Positions 52,129-61,283 of a DNA stretch of 64,000 nt are shown one piece after another. Under the pieces are notes generated by a model, which made no database searches, was not told the DNA's origin, and saw nothing but the letters and a program-made list of their open reading frames with translations. The stretch's first letter is position 1. Every line of letters begins with the position of its first letter. A program made the position numbers and the translations under genes. Location of the stretch: positions 94,292 to 158,291 of the forward strand of contig NZ_QAOM01000008.1 in the NCBI RefSeq assembly GCF_003051085.1, given 5' to 3'. The stretch comes from Trichococcus patagoniensis. Its GTDB lineage: Bacteria > Bacillota > Bacilli > Lactobacillales > Aerococcaceae.

Positions 52129-54528
52129 TTAATAGACTACGACCGGTGTGCCGACCGGATAACTATAATAGAGTGTGCGGACAGCTTCGTACGGGGTGTT
52201 GACGCATCCGTGCGAGCCATAGTAAAGGTAAACATCACCGCCATAGCCGTGCGTCTGCCAAGACGAATCATGCAAACCAACCATATTGCCCACGAAAGGT
52301 ATCCAGAAGCTGACGGGCGAAGCATAGTCCGCACCTATCAGGACGGATGGCGATTGTTTAAACGGCTGGATATAGAACAAGCCTCGCGGTGTAGCGTTAT
52401 TCGCCGATGGTTTGCCAGTGATGACCGGAGCGGAAACGAGCATCGTCTCGCCTTTATAGGCCCAGACGCTTTGGTGGCTCAAGCTGACGATGATGTAGCT
52501 GTTGCCGATGTAGTAAGTGACTCCCGAGTTGCTGCGGAAATACCCGTTGATCACTGTCCAATCCGGACCTTTAGCATAAGTCGGCAATCCCGATAGTGCG
52601 GCTTTGTCCACCCATCCGATGTAGTTGCCATTCAGGGAAATGAGCACATAATGACCATCGGCTGATTCCCTGATGGCATCGACCTTTTGTCCGACATAGC
52701 TGTCCGTGCTTGTCCGCCACTGGTAACCGGCATAGCCCCAAGGCAACGTGTCGACCGAAAAACCGGCTTTCGCGATTGTCGGTGAATAGCTCACGACGGT
52801 TCCACCGGAAATGTTCTGTGCCTGGGATCTGTAGCTGAAATCCCCCAAAGCCTTCTTATCGATCCAACCGATTTTTTTCCCATTCATTGAAAGCAGCACA
52901 TACGCTCCATTTGCTGTCTCTTTCACAGCCTCAACCCGCTGCCCCAGGTAATCGGTTGAAGTGGCCATCAGTTGATAGCCGGCGTAACCCCAGGGCAGAC
53001 TATCAATCGAATATCCCGGCGAAGTGACGGCTGCCGTGTAGGCGACAACGACTGCGGAAGCTACATCCTGTAGTTTTGGCGGAACGGCGATATCTGTGAG
53101 TGCTCGTTTATCGACCCATCCCAATCGGGTCCCGTTGGAAGAAATCAAAACATAAAGTCCGTTCGGCGACTCTTGGACAGCTTGGATGCGTTCCCCGGTA
53201 TGGTTGCTTGTCGTGTCGATTTGCCCGTATCCGGCATAGCCCCAAGGCAAGCTGTCTATAGAAAAGCCGGCTGCTGCTATAGTCGCTTTATAATCCACTG
53301 TTATCCCCGTTGCCAGCTCCTGTACTTTGAGTTCGATATAGATATCCGTCAGTGCCCGTTTATCGATCCACCCCAAGCTGTTGCCGTTCTGTGCGATCAG
53401 CGCATAGAGGCCGTTGGCGGTCTCCTTGATTGCCTGTACGCTTTGATTCAAGTAAGCCGAACTTGTTGTCATTTGAGCATATCCGGCATAACCCCAAGGT
53501 AAACTGTCGATGGAAAAGCCGGCTGCGCCGATTCGGGCAGCATAGTCCACCGTCAACGCTGAAGTAATATCTTGCACTTTAGGCTGACTGTAGATATCCG
53601 ACAGAGCGCGCTTGTCGATCCACCCCAGCTTTTCTCCATTTAGGGAAATCAGCACGTACTGACCATTTGCGGTTTCTTTTTCAGCCTGTATTTTCTGATC
53701 CAAATAAGCTGTGCTCGTTTCCATATACATGTAGCCAGCGTAGCCCCAAGGAAGACTGTCGAGCGAAAAATTAGTTCCACTTATGCGTGCCGTGTAATCA
53801 ACGGCAATCGCTGAAGCAAGGTCCTGTACCTTAGGGATGATGACAATATCGGATAAGGCGCGCTTGTCGACCCAACCCAACTTTTCTCCGTTCAGCACTA
53901 CCAATGCGTAAAGACCGTTCTGCGATTCTCTGATCACCTCGATTTTTTGACCTACAAAATCGTTCGTCATGTAGCGGAAAGCATAGCCGGAATAGCCCCA
54001 AGGAAGACTGTCGAGCGTAAAGTCCCCTTTGGCAATGACAGCTGTGTAGGAAACGGCAACGTCAGAAGAACTTTCATTCACTTCGGGAAGAGTTGTTGCC
54101 GCTGCAGTCATTTCCACTGCGGGTGCAGACTCAAGCGGAGTGGCATCGCTTGGTTGAGAAACGGGATTGCCGGAAACCGGTAGCGATCCGCTCTCTTGGG
54201 TAATCCCCTCGTTGCTTGCAGGCACCACTTCTTCAGATGCTTCCGAAGAGTTATCCGATGGTGCACCCTCTGTAAGGTCCGCTGATCCAGTCACTGGTTC
54301 CGCTGGCGGAACAGCAGCGTTGTCTGTATCCTCATAGAGGTTGGATGATTGCTCGATCATATCCGGTGTTTCTGTTTGGGACGACTCGCTCCCGATGGTG
54401 CTGCTTGCATTCGCGCCGGTAGTTTCCGCAAAAACTGAGGGTGCCGGTGCCGCTATAAGCATGGCTGCGGACAGACCGCAAACCATAACGGCACACCATT
54501 GAGATTTGACTTTACGCAATTTTTTCAT
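52129..54528 (-). CDS. GW-repeat L,D-transpeptidase
   Basis: A 799-residue exported cell-wall enzyme. The signal peptide ends near PSVFAETT. A Ser/Thr/Pro/Glu-rich linker (about 35-155) is followed by six GW-type SH3-like modules of about 84 residues, each with LDSLPWGY-[AS]-GY and LGW-[IV]-DKRAL. The C-terminal YkuD domain (about 665-799) has VWAYKGETMLVSAPVITGK, TPRGLFYI and the active site GSHGCVNTPYEAVR (Cys775). GW modules in Listeria bind lipoteichoic acid; YkuD enzymes make 3-3 peptidoglycan cross-links. So it is probably held on the wall by teichoic acids. Monocistronic. Confidence 0.93.
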   Translation of the reverse strand: MKKLRKVKSQWCAVMVCGLSAAMLIAAPAPSVFAETTGANASSTIGSESSQTETPDMIEQSSNLYEDTDNAAVPPAEPVTGSADLTEGAPSDNSSEASEEVVPASNEGITQESGSLPVSGNPVSQPSDATPLESAPAVEMTAAATTLPEVNESSSDVAVSYTAVIAKGDFTLDSLPWGYSGYAFRYMTNDFVGQKIEVIRESQNGLYALVVLNGEKLGWVDKRALSDIVIIPKVQDLASAIAVDYTARISGTNFSLDSLPWGYAGYMYMETSTAYLDQKIQAEKETANGQYVLISLNGEKLGWIDKRALSDIYSQPKVQDITSALTVDYAARIGAAGFSIDSLPWGYAGYAQMTTSSAYLNQSVQAIKETANGLYALIAQNGNSLGWIDKRALTDIYIELKVQELATGITVDYKATIAAAGFSIDSLPWGYAGYGQIDTTSNHTGERIQAVQESPNGLYVLISSNGTRLGWVDKRALTDIAVPPKLQDVASAVVVAYTAAVTSPGYSIDSLPWGYAGYQLMATSTDYLGQRVEAVKETANGAYVLLSMNGKKIGWIDKKALGDFSYRSQAQNISGGTVVSYSPTIAKAGFSVDTLPWGYAGYQWRTSTDSYVGQKVDAIRESADGHYVLISLNGNYIGWVDKAALSGLPTYAKGPDWTVINGYFRSNSGVTYYIGNSYIIVSLSHQSVWAYKGETMLVSAPVITGKPSANNATPRGLFYIQPFKQSPSVLIGADYASPVSFWIPFVGNMVGLHDSSWQTHGYGGDVYLYYGSHGCVNTPYEAVRTLYYSYPVGTPVVVY

Positions 54529-54704
54529 GACTTACCCCACCAATCTGTTCGATATTGTAAAGGTTTACATATTTTTATGCAAAAAATTTGGTGATAGCGA
54601 TTCGTAAATTCATTCATACTTTTATTATATCAATATATTTTTTATCTTCAATATATATAATCTAATTCCTGATTTTTATTGGAAAATTGGCCGCCGGATA
54701 TATG

Positions 54705-54748
54705 AAAAGAGCCGAGCTGAAACCATTTGGGTCCCTGCTCAACTCTTC
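54705..54748 (-). terminator. Terminator of the Lon-like gene
   Basis: On the minus strand AAGAG..GAGC pairs with GCTC..CTCTT, followed by TTTCAT. Imperfect but well placed. Confidence 0.65.
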
Positions 54749-54789
54749 CTTTCAGCTAAAAACCACGCATCCATCCTGCCAAGGATACA

Positions 54790-57237
54790 TCATTCTAAGT
54801 CATACTCGTCGCTACTGCCGTTGCCGTACCGGTCACTTGGAGCCTGAGCGGCTTCGATACTCTTGTTGTATTTTTCAAGTTTCTGTTGGACTTTACGGAA
54901 GACGCTGCCTTCCGTGAAATTTCCGTCCGGTTCGCGTTTTCCGGAATTCAGCCCCGTCAACAGCTCGATTCCTTCCGAAACTGTTTTGACGGAATAGATA
55001 TGGAATTTAGCAGCATTCACTGCCTCGATAATTTCCTCCTTCAGCATCAGATCGTCCACATTTTGATTCGGAATGATGACTCCTTGTTCTCCGCTCAAGC
55101 CTTTCGCTTGGCACAGATCGAAAAAGCTTTCGATTTTCTCGGTGGCGCCACCGATTGGTTGGATGTCGCCCTTTTGGTTGATGGATCCGGTGACAGCCAG
55201 GTTCTGCTTAAGCGGCACATCGGCTAGGCTGGATAGGAGCGCATACAGTTCAGCGCTGGAGGCACTGTCTCCGTCGACGCCGCCGTAATTTTGTTCAAAT
55301 GTCAATTGGGCGCTCACTGCCAGCGGTTTTTCCTGCGCAAACTGCCCGCCCAGAAAGCCTGCCAGCGTCAGAACCCCTTTTGAATGGCTGCTGCCGCTCA
55401 TTTTGGTTTCGCGTTCGATATTGGTCACACCGTTCGAACCGATGTAGGTACGGGCTGTGATCCGGGTCGGATGGCCAAAGGCATATTCTTCGGTCTGAAT
55501 GACCGAAAGGCCGTTGATCTGGCCGACGATGGCATCCTGAATATCGATCATGATTTTGTCCTTCAACACCATTTCCTGGAATTTTTCTTCGATCATATTG
55601 GCCCTGTATTTCCTGTCAGCCAACGCTGTTTGCACGTGGACATCTGAAACGATTGTTGCCCCCTCGTATTTGGCGATGGCGCTGGATTCATGGACAATCT
55701 CCGTAATTTCGTTGAATTGAGTGGATAATTTGGTCTGATTTCCCGCAAGACGTGATCCGTACTCAATGATTTTACCCAAGCCGCTGCGGTCAAAATGGAG
55801 GATTCCCGTTTCCTGGCAGATTGAGCTGATGAATGAGACATACTTTCGGATATTCTCTCCATTGCGGTCCATACTGATATCGAAATCGACTTTGACTTTG
55901 AACAGTTTCCTGAAATCTTCATCATAGGTCAGCACTTTGTAGAATATCGGACTACCGATCAAAATGATTTTGACGTTCAAGGGAATCGTTTCCGGTTTCA
56001 GCGTCAAGGTCGGCACATAGCGGTACTGCTCGCCGATGTTCTCGATCAGGGCTTGTTGATGCTTCAGAACCTTTTTCAAGGCATCCCACATGAACGGATC
56101 GAACAGGACATCTTTCGCCTGCAGCACCAGATACCCACCGTTGGCTTGATGGATGGCGCCGGCTTTCACCATCGTGAAGTCAGTCGTCGTGTACATGAAT
56201 TGGTTTTTGTATTCGATTTTCCCGAAGATATTATAATAATTCGTAAATGGTTCGATGATCGCTGGCGCGCCATTGCTGTTTTCATTGTTCACAAAGAGAT
56301 TGACTTTGTATTTTATGAAGGGGTCACCGTCGTTTTCCGGCATTTGGAAAGGATTTTGCGCTTGCGGTGCATCAGCCAAACGGAAGATGATGTTGTTTTC
56401 GGTGATGTCCGTCAGCACTTTATCGAGATAATCCAGGATTTTTTCCGAATAAGCGTACTTTTCTTTTAATCTGACGATGGGAGGCTCTGTCGCAAATCGG
56501 GTTATCTGCCTGTCCAATTCCTTGAGCTGTTTGTCGGCCTCTTTTTCGAGCGCGCGGGATCCGCGGATGATTTCATCGAGCCTCTTTTCAAGCTTATAGG
56601 TATTTTCATCAATGATTTTGCGTTCATCAGCCGAAAGAACTTTATATTCTTCCGGGGAAAGCTGCTTGCCATCCTTGATCGGTATCAAAGCGACGCGTCC
56701 AGGTGCTTGTCTGACGACGAATCCCGCTTTGAGAGCCTCCTGTTCGATGCTCTGAAAAACAGAATCAACCTTTTCCTGGACCACTTGGATGATGGTGCCT
56801 TTTTGTTGATCATAATCACTGCTCTCGAACGTTTTCGGAATGAGGCTGCGCATGTCCTCTACGAACTCGGTCATGTCATTGCGGAATATTTTCCCTTGTC
56901 CTGCAGGCAGAGACACCGCGATCGGTTTGTCCCGATCCGCAAAATTATAGATATAACACCAATCATCAGGTGTATTGCCTTTCTCGGCCAATCGGGTTAC
57001 TACGGTCTGGACGTAGGTGCTCTTTCCGGTTCCTGGTGGTCCGGAAACAAAAATATTGTAGCCGGGCACCGCCATTCCCAAACCGAAATCCATCGATTTC
57101 ACAGCCCGGTCCTGACCGATGATGCCCTGCAAGGGAGGGACATCCCTTGATGATTCGCAAAAATTCAGTTCGCCCGTATGCAGATAACTCCAGCGCAACT
57201 TCTCGACCGGAATACGGTATTTTTCTTCAAGCGACAT
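54790..57237 (-). CDS. Lon-like ATP-dependent protease (AAA_32 type)
   Basis: An 815-residue Lon-related protease (PF13654 plus PF05362). Near the N-terminus PPLQGIIGQDRAVKSMDFGLGMAVPGYNIFVSGPPGTGKST includes Walker A (66-73). A long helical insertion (about 175-290) follows. The proteolytic domain has GGVDGDSASSAELYALLSSLADVP with catalytic Ser658 and GGATEKIESFFDLC with Lys701, the Ser-Lys dyad. It lacks the Lon N-domain, so substrate selection differs from LonA. The ATG at 57237 has AAAGGAG upstream; the frame to 57282 has none. Cellular targets are unknown. Confidence 0.9.
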   Translation of the reverse strand: MSLEEKYRIPVEKLRWSYLHTGELNFCESSRDVPPLQGIIGQDRAVKSMDFGLGMAVPGYNIFVSGPPGTGKSTYVQTVVTRLAEKGNTPDDWCYIYNFADRDKPIAVSLPAGQGKIFRNDMTEFVEDMRSLIPKTFESSDYDQQKGTIIQVVQEKVDSVFQSIEQEALKAGFVVRQAPGRVALIPIKDGKQLSPEEYKVLSADERKIIDENTYKLEKRLDEIIRGSRALEKEADKQLKELDRQITRFATEPPIVRLKEKYAYSEKILDYLDKVLTDITENNIIFRLADAPQAQNPFQMPENDGDPFIKYKVNLFVNNENSNGAPAIIEPFTNYYNIFGKIEYKNQFMYTTTDFTMVKAGAIHQANGGYLVLQAKDVLFDPFMWDALKKVLKHQQALIENIGEQYRYVPTLTLKPETIPLNVKIILIGSPIFYKVLTYDEDFRKLFKVKVDFDISMDRNGENIRKYVSFISSICQETGILHFDRSGLGKIIEYGSRLAGNQTKLSTQFNEITEIVHESSAIAKYEGATIVSDVHVQTALADRKYRANMIEEKFQEMVLKDKIMIDIQDAIVGQINGLSVIQTEEYAFGHPTRITARTYIGSNGVTNIERETKMSGSSHSKGVLTLAGFLGGQFAQEKPLAVSAQLTFEQNYGGVDGDSASSAELYALLSSLADVPLKQNLAVTGSINQKGDIQPIGGATEKIESFFDLCQAKGLSGEQGVIIPNQNVDDLMLKEEIIEAVNAAKFHIYSVKTVSEGIELLTGLNSGKREPDGNFTEGSVFRKVQQKLEKYNKSIEAAQAPSDRYGNGSSDEYDLE

Positions 57238-57477
57238 GCGAAGGACTCCTTTACTGTTGGATTGCGCTGGATGCGACGGCAATAGATCTTTCCGCCCGAC
57301 TTACAGTAAGCGCTATCAATCTCCAACTCTATTGTATAACAATTTTGATGAGATGTGGAATGTTTTCCTTTTTGATTCGATTGTTCACTAGCTATTACTG
57401 AAAAATTATCATTATCCGCTTTTCAGTCAAAGATTGCTGCGCTATACTGATGCAATAGGATGGAGGGACTCACGAGC

Positions 57478-57936
57478 ATGCGTTTTACTTTTAACACCAA
57501 ATTTACAGTTTTATGCCTCTGGATGGGCGTCATTTTTCTCCTGTCGCACCAAAATGGTCAGGAGTCATCCGAAACAAGCGGCATCCTTTTGGAATTGTTG
57601 AAATTTATTGGGATCGGGCCCGGCAGTTCCATTCAGGGTGCACTCAGTTACCTGGTCCGTAAGGCAGGCCATTTCAGCGAATATTTGATTTTGGCTGTCC
57701 TGTTTTTGCGTTATCGGAAGCAACAAGGATCATCGGGAAAATCAGCTTTCTTTGCGTTGCTGTTCGTATTTCTGTATGCCTCATCGGACGAATTCCATCA
57801 ATCCTTCATTCCGGGAAGAGGTCCGGCCTTTTCCGATGTATTGATCGATACAGCAGGGGGACTGACCGGCATCATGCTTTATGAATGGAAGCAGAGAATG
57901 ATGGAGCCTCAAAATCCGATTTACTGTAAAAAATAA
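57478..57936 (+). CDS. VanZ-like membrane protein
   Basis: A 152-residue membrane protein with four helices and the VanZ family signature: FLLSHQNGQESSETSG, YLVRKAGHFSEYLILAVLFLRY and FLYASSDEFHQSFIPGRGPAFSDVLIDTAGGLTGI. VanZ gives low-level teicoplanin resistance in enterococci, but most relatives have unknown housekeeping roles. The ATG at 57478 follows GGAGGGA by about 12 bases; the alternative ATG at 57460 overlaps that site. Ends in a hairpin overlapping the stop codon. Confidence 0.88.
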   Translation: MRFTFNTKFTVLCLWMGVIFLLSHQNGQESSETSGILLELLKFIGIGPGSSIQGALSYLVRKAGHFSEYLILAVLFLRYRKQQGSSGKSAFFALLFVFLYASSDEFHQSFIPGRGPAFSDVLIDTAGGLTGIMLYEWKQRMMEPQNPIYCKK

Positions 57937-57975
57937 ACAGGCATCCGTCATTTTTGATGGATGCCTGTTTTAAAA
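57935..57975. terminator. Terminator after vanZ
   Basis: AAACAGGCATCC pairs with GGATGCCTGTTT, followed by TTAAAA. It lies between convergent genes. Confidence 0.85.
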
Positions 57976-57999
57976 TTATAGGAGCTCTATAGCGCATAA

Positions 58000-58698
58000 C
58001 TATTCGACAGTGTCTTTGGGCTCGTTGAAGACATAGACGTTCAGGTCGACTGAATCATCATTGACACTTTTTGCCATGATGTGCAGCCCTTCGCAAATCA
58101 ATTCATCACCTTTGAATAGGGGCGTTACCCGATAGCGGACCGTAGTGCCTGCTTGGATCGCTTCACTGACAATGAACTCCGAAGCAAAGTACATGGCCGG
58201 ATAGTTCGCGTTTCGGTACAACGTCACCAGATTGCGCCAGTCCTCACCGCTTCCTCCGAGCACATCCGCCAATAGATGTCCGCGGTTCAGCTGTTTTGGA
58301 TTCGATTCATTCTGATTGCTTTTTGACCATCCCGTCGGCAGGATGCTGCTGTTTGCATCGGTACCCGTCTGGTACATTTCCGGCGTGATCATGGCGTTCA
58401 TTGTGGTGACACGGTTCAGCTCATCCAAATCGCCGTAACTGATCCAGCCTTCCCCTTCAAAGTGCAATTCTGAATCATCAAAGGTACTCTTTCCACCGTT
58501 TATTTCAATCGTATCCGGACCTGTATATTGTGGCGCATCATCCGTGGACAGGATTACTGAAGTAGTGGTTGTACCGTCCTGATTTGAAGTCGGATCGACT
58601 CCTTCATGTATCTCGATCCAGGTAAGGATGAGAAACCATGTTAGCAGCAACAGCAGTCGCAACAGTTTGTGCTTGCCCGAAGTTTTTCTTTTTGCCAT
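58000..58698 (-). CDS. EndA-like DNA/RNA non-specific nuclease
   Basis: A 232-residue membrane-anchored or exported nuclease. After a basic start a hydrophobic anchor (LLRLLLLLTWFLILTWIEI) is followed by the beta-beta-alpha-Me nuclease domain. The motif QLNRGHLLADVLGG holds the catalytic His141 with Asn138-Arg139-Gly140; WRNLVTLYRNANYPAMYFASEF has the metal-side Asn. The usual DRGH is NRGH, as in streptococcal EndA. Such enzymes degrade one DNA strand during uptake or serve as extracellular DNases. No competence genes are adjacent. ATG at 58698 after GGGGGAAG. Confidence 0.87.
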   Translation of the reverse strand: MAKRKTSGKHKLLRLLLLLTWFLILTWIEIHEGVDPTSNQDGTTTTSVILSTDDAPQYTGPDTIEINGGKSTFDDSELHFEGEGWISYGDLDELNRVTTMNAMITPEMYQTGTDANSSILPTGWSKSNQNESNPKQLNRGHLLADVLGGSGEDWRNLVTLYRNANYPAMYFASEFIVSEAIQAGTTVRYRVTPLFKGDELICEGLHIMAKSVNDDSVDLNVYVFNEPKDTVE

Positions 58699-58867
58699 TT
58701 CTTCCCCCACTATTAAGGATAGTAACATCGATCCATATAGATAAAGAATGGCTTCATCCAATGAACGCATTCCTTCATTCTATCAGTCAACCATTAGGAG
58801 TGCAAACCAAATTCTGTCAACGAGCGCACACATTCTTTTTTGCTTTTTCAGTATTTTGTTTTGAAAA

Positions 58868-58900
58868 TAAAAAAGACTCTTCTGTAAGGCCAGAAAAGTC
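58868..58900 (-). terminator. Terminator of the metallophosphoesterase gene
   Basis: On the minus strand GACTTTTCTG pairs with CAGAAGAGTC, followed by TTTTTTA. Confidence 0.8.
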
Positions 58901-58912
58901 GGTTAGGCAATA

Positions 58913-59836
58913 TTATTCAGTTGCTGTTTCATTTTTGACACTCGCCCGGATATCGAATTTTCCGATCGGATCCGGTCCGCGCATGACTTCCCGTTTGATC
59001 TGGAGCAAGCCATCCTCATTCACCCGTGTTTTCCATCTGACCAGTTGGATCTGACCACCGGTAATCTCGATGGCTGTGATGCTAGTCGGATAGATGCAGC
59101 AACCCGAATTGAAGTAAGGCAAATCTTTGGTCTTCGGATATTTGAAGCGGTGGGTGTGGCCGCAGATCAGCATTTTTTCATGCTTTTGGATCCACTTCAC
59201 GTAGTTTTTTTCGATTTTGTGCCGTTTGTTCATGTTTTTCACGGGGCTCGTCGGACTCTTGACGCCGAATGCGTGCAGGAACCGCCAAAAATACTTCAGG
59301 GAAAGCATCGTCGGGTACCACAGTTGGTCGTTCGGAAGATCACCCTGCATGCCATGGACGACGAATATTTCCTGCTGCGTTTTCCGGTCCTTCAAAACCA
59401 ATGCTTCGATCGGTCGGATCCCAGGGAGAAAATCATAGAAGAACTCGGTATATTCATCGTAGTTCCGGAAATAATTTCGTTCCACATACCACTGGTTTTT
59501 CAGATAGATATTGTGGTTTCCATAAATCATGATCAAACGCTTTTCATCATAAAAACGTTTCAGGATAGCGAATACCTCCGGATGGGCATTTTTGATGTGC
59601 TTGAATTCGTGATGCTCCCACAGTTCATCACCATCACCGTTTTCAACGTATATGAATTCATTTTTATAATAGTATTCCAACGCATACAAAAAAATGTTTT
59701 TATTCCGTGCGAATTCATCAGAAAGGCTCCCATCGCCTCTATGGCAGTCACTCAAAAAAACATAATTGGATGTATCATCGATGTATTCTACTCTGGCTTT
59801 CTCATAGGCCTCTGTCAGCCGTTTATCTGTAAACAT
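58913..59836 (-). CDS. Calcineurin-type metallophosphoesterase
   Basis: A 307-residue phosphoesterase with a complete metal site: FLSDCHRGDGS (D-x-H), NGDGDELWE (G-D-x-x-D-like), YGNHNIYL (GNHN), FVVHGMQGD and CGHTHRFKYP (GHTH). The substrate is unknown. The order of motifs resembles UDP-diacylglucosamine hydrolase-type proteins, but this organism is not expected to make lipid A. ATG at 59836 with GAGGTG. Monocistronic. Confidence 0.88.
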   Translation of the reverse strand: MFTDKRLTEAYEKARVEYIDDTSNYVFLSDCHRGDGSLSDEFARNKNIFLYALEYYYKNEFIYVENGDGDELWEHHEFKHIKNAHPEVFAILKRFYDEKRLIMIYGNHNIYLKNQWYVERNYFRNYDEYTEFFYDFLPGIRPIEALVLKDRKTQQEIFVVHGMQGDLPNDQLWYPTMLSLKYFWRFLHAFGVKSPTSPVKNMNKRHKIEKNYVKWIQKHEKMLICGHTHRFKYPKTKDLPYFNSGCCIYPTSITAIEITGGQIQLVRWKTRVNEDGLLQIKREVMRGPDPIGKFDIRASVKNETATE

Positions 59837-60173
59837 GCACTACACCTCATCTCACTGAATCCATTACCTATATTATAGTTCTCCAAGACCGGAAGCGCCA
59901 CTATTTAGAGCGGTGGAACGATTCCGACTGGGTTCATATTGATGCCTCCTATTTATTCAGTCCGGCCAACCTTTGCTCCTTTTCTGGTGCTGATATCATT
60001 TGAAAAGAACGCACCCACTGAATTCCTCGAAATCCATACGAAGAGTTACGGAAAAAAAGTAGCGAAACATACACAAATAAAAATCGTCTCCAAGTAAGGT
60101 ACCCAAAAAAGTGCCTCAACCACAGGAACCGCTCCTGCTGTGGTTGAGGCACTATCATTATTCGGTATATCGC
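59837..60173. other. Intergenic region before cysK's end
   Basis: A minus-strand open frame (59949-60158) reads through the cysK terminator and has no RBS. Apart from the terminator I see nothing in this stretch. Confidence 0.55.
60110..60153 (-). terminator. cysK terminator
   Basis: AGTGCCTCAACCACAG pairs with CTGTGGTTGAGGCACT, and on the minus strand T's follow (TTTTTTGG). Confidence 0.88.
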
Positions 60174-61097
60174 TTAATTTTGAAAAACGGGTGTGGAAAG
60201 GTATCTCTCGCCGTTGTCCGGTGCGATGGTCACTACCGACTTGCCAGCACCAAGTTGACCAGCCAAGGCGATGGCTCCTGCCACTGCCGCACCGCTGGAG
60301 ATGCCCACCAGTATGCCTTCTTCTTTGGCAAGCCTGCGGGTCATCGCGAATGCTTCTTCACTTGAAACCTGGAACACGCCGTCGTAAACAGCAGTGTCCA
60401 ATACCTGCGGAATGAAGCCGGTACCGATTCCCTGGATCTTATGCGGTCCTTTTTGGCCGCCGCTCAACACTGCGGATTCGGAAGGTTCAAGCGCATAAAT
60501 GCCGACATCCGGATTCGCTTTTCGTAAGGCTCTCCCTATCCCTGTGATCGTACCGCCTGTTCCGACAGCCGATAAGAAGGCATCCGGGCCGACGCCGTCG
60601 AAAGCTGCGATAATTTCCGGACCGGTTGTCGTTTCATGGATAGCCGGATTTGCCGGGTTTTCGAACTGCAAAGGCAGGAAGTAGCCGGGTTGCGCCGCGA
60701 TTTCTTTGGCTTTCGCAATCGCTGCAGGCATACCCTCAGCTCCTGGCGTCAATACGAGTTCGGCTCCATAAGCCGAAAGCAACAGACGTCGTTCGATGCT
60801 CATCGTATCCGGCATCACAAAGATGGATTTATAGCCTTTCGCTGCCGCCAACATCGCCAAACCTACGCCAGTGTTTCCGCTGGTCGGCTCTACAATCGTG
60901 TCTCCCGGCTTCAAGATTCCCTCTTCTTCCGCTGTCGCGATCATATTCAAAGCGATGCGATCCTTTATGCTGCCGCCGACATTGAACGCCTCTAATTTCA
61001 AATACACATCGGCAAAGCCTTCCGGTACGATTTTGCTTAATTTAATGACCGGTGTCTCTCCGATCAATTCTGCTACAGACGATACTATTTTAACCAT
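60174..61097 (-). CDS. cysK: Cysteine synthase (O-acetylserine sulfhydrylase)
   Basis: A 307-residue PLP enzyme making cysteine from O-acetylserine and sulfide. PLP Lys45 is in [12 protein letters not shown], the substrate loop is [16 protein letters not shown], and the PLP phosphate loop is [31 protein letters not shown] and [14 protein letters not shown] are also diagnostic. The ATG at 61097 has GGAGG 8 bases upstream. No cysE is adjacent. A perfect 10-bp palindrome ATGTATACAT lies at 61127-61136 upstream of the start, possibly an operator. Confidence 0.96.
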   Translation of the reverse strand: MVKIVSSVAELIGETPVIKLSKIVPEGFADVYLKLEAFNVGGSIKDRIALNMIATAEEEGILKPGDTIVEPTSGNTGVGLAMLAAAKGYKSIFVMPDTMSIERRLLLSAYGAELVLTPGAEGMPAAIAKAKEIAAQPGYFLPLQFENPANPAIHETTTGPEIIAAFDGVGPDAFLSAVGTGGTITGIGRALRKANPDVGIYALEPSESAVLSGGQKGPHKIQGIGTGFIPQVLDTAVYDGVFQVSSEEAFAMTRRLAKEEGILVGISSGAAVAGAIALAGQLGAGKSVVTIAPDNGERYLSTPVFQN

Positions 61098-61227
61098 GCT
61101 GAATTCCTCCATTAAGTTTGTTATTTATGTATACATGTGTCAAAATTCGAGAAAGATGTTCCTTCTCAGAACTTGGTGATAGGGGTAGCATAACATGCAA
61201 AAGGTTTCGTGAAAATCAGACATAAAC

Positions 61228-61265
61228 GAACAAGGGTGATCGGTTTTCCCGAACACCCTTTGCCT
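61228..61265 (-). terminator. nadR terminator
   Basis: AAGGGTG pairs with CACCCTT with an inner TCGG/CCGA, about 20 bp after the nadR stop. Confidence 0.7.
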
Positions 61266-61283
61266 TCAATTATCGTTGTCTTA

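Noticed and set aside
58913..59836. Assignment of the metallophosphoesterase as LpxH
   Set aside because: The motif order is similar, but the organism looks Gram-positive and should not make lipid A; only the superfamily is supported.
59949..60158. 69-codon minus-strand frame suggesting a transposase fragment
   Set aside because: It reads through the cysK terminator, has no RBS, and I could not match it to a transposase.
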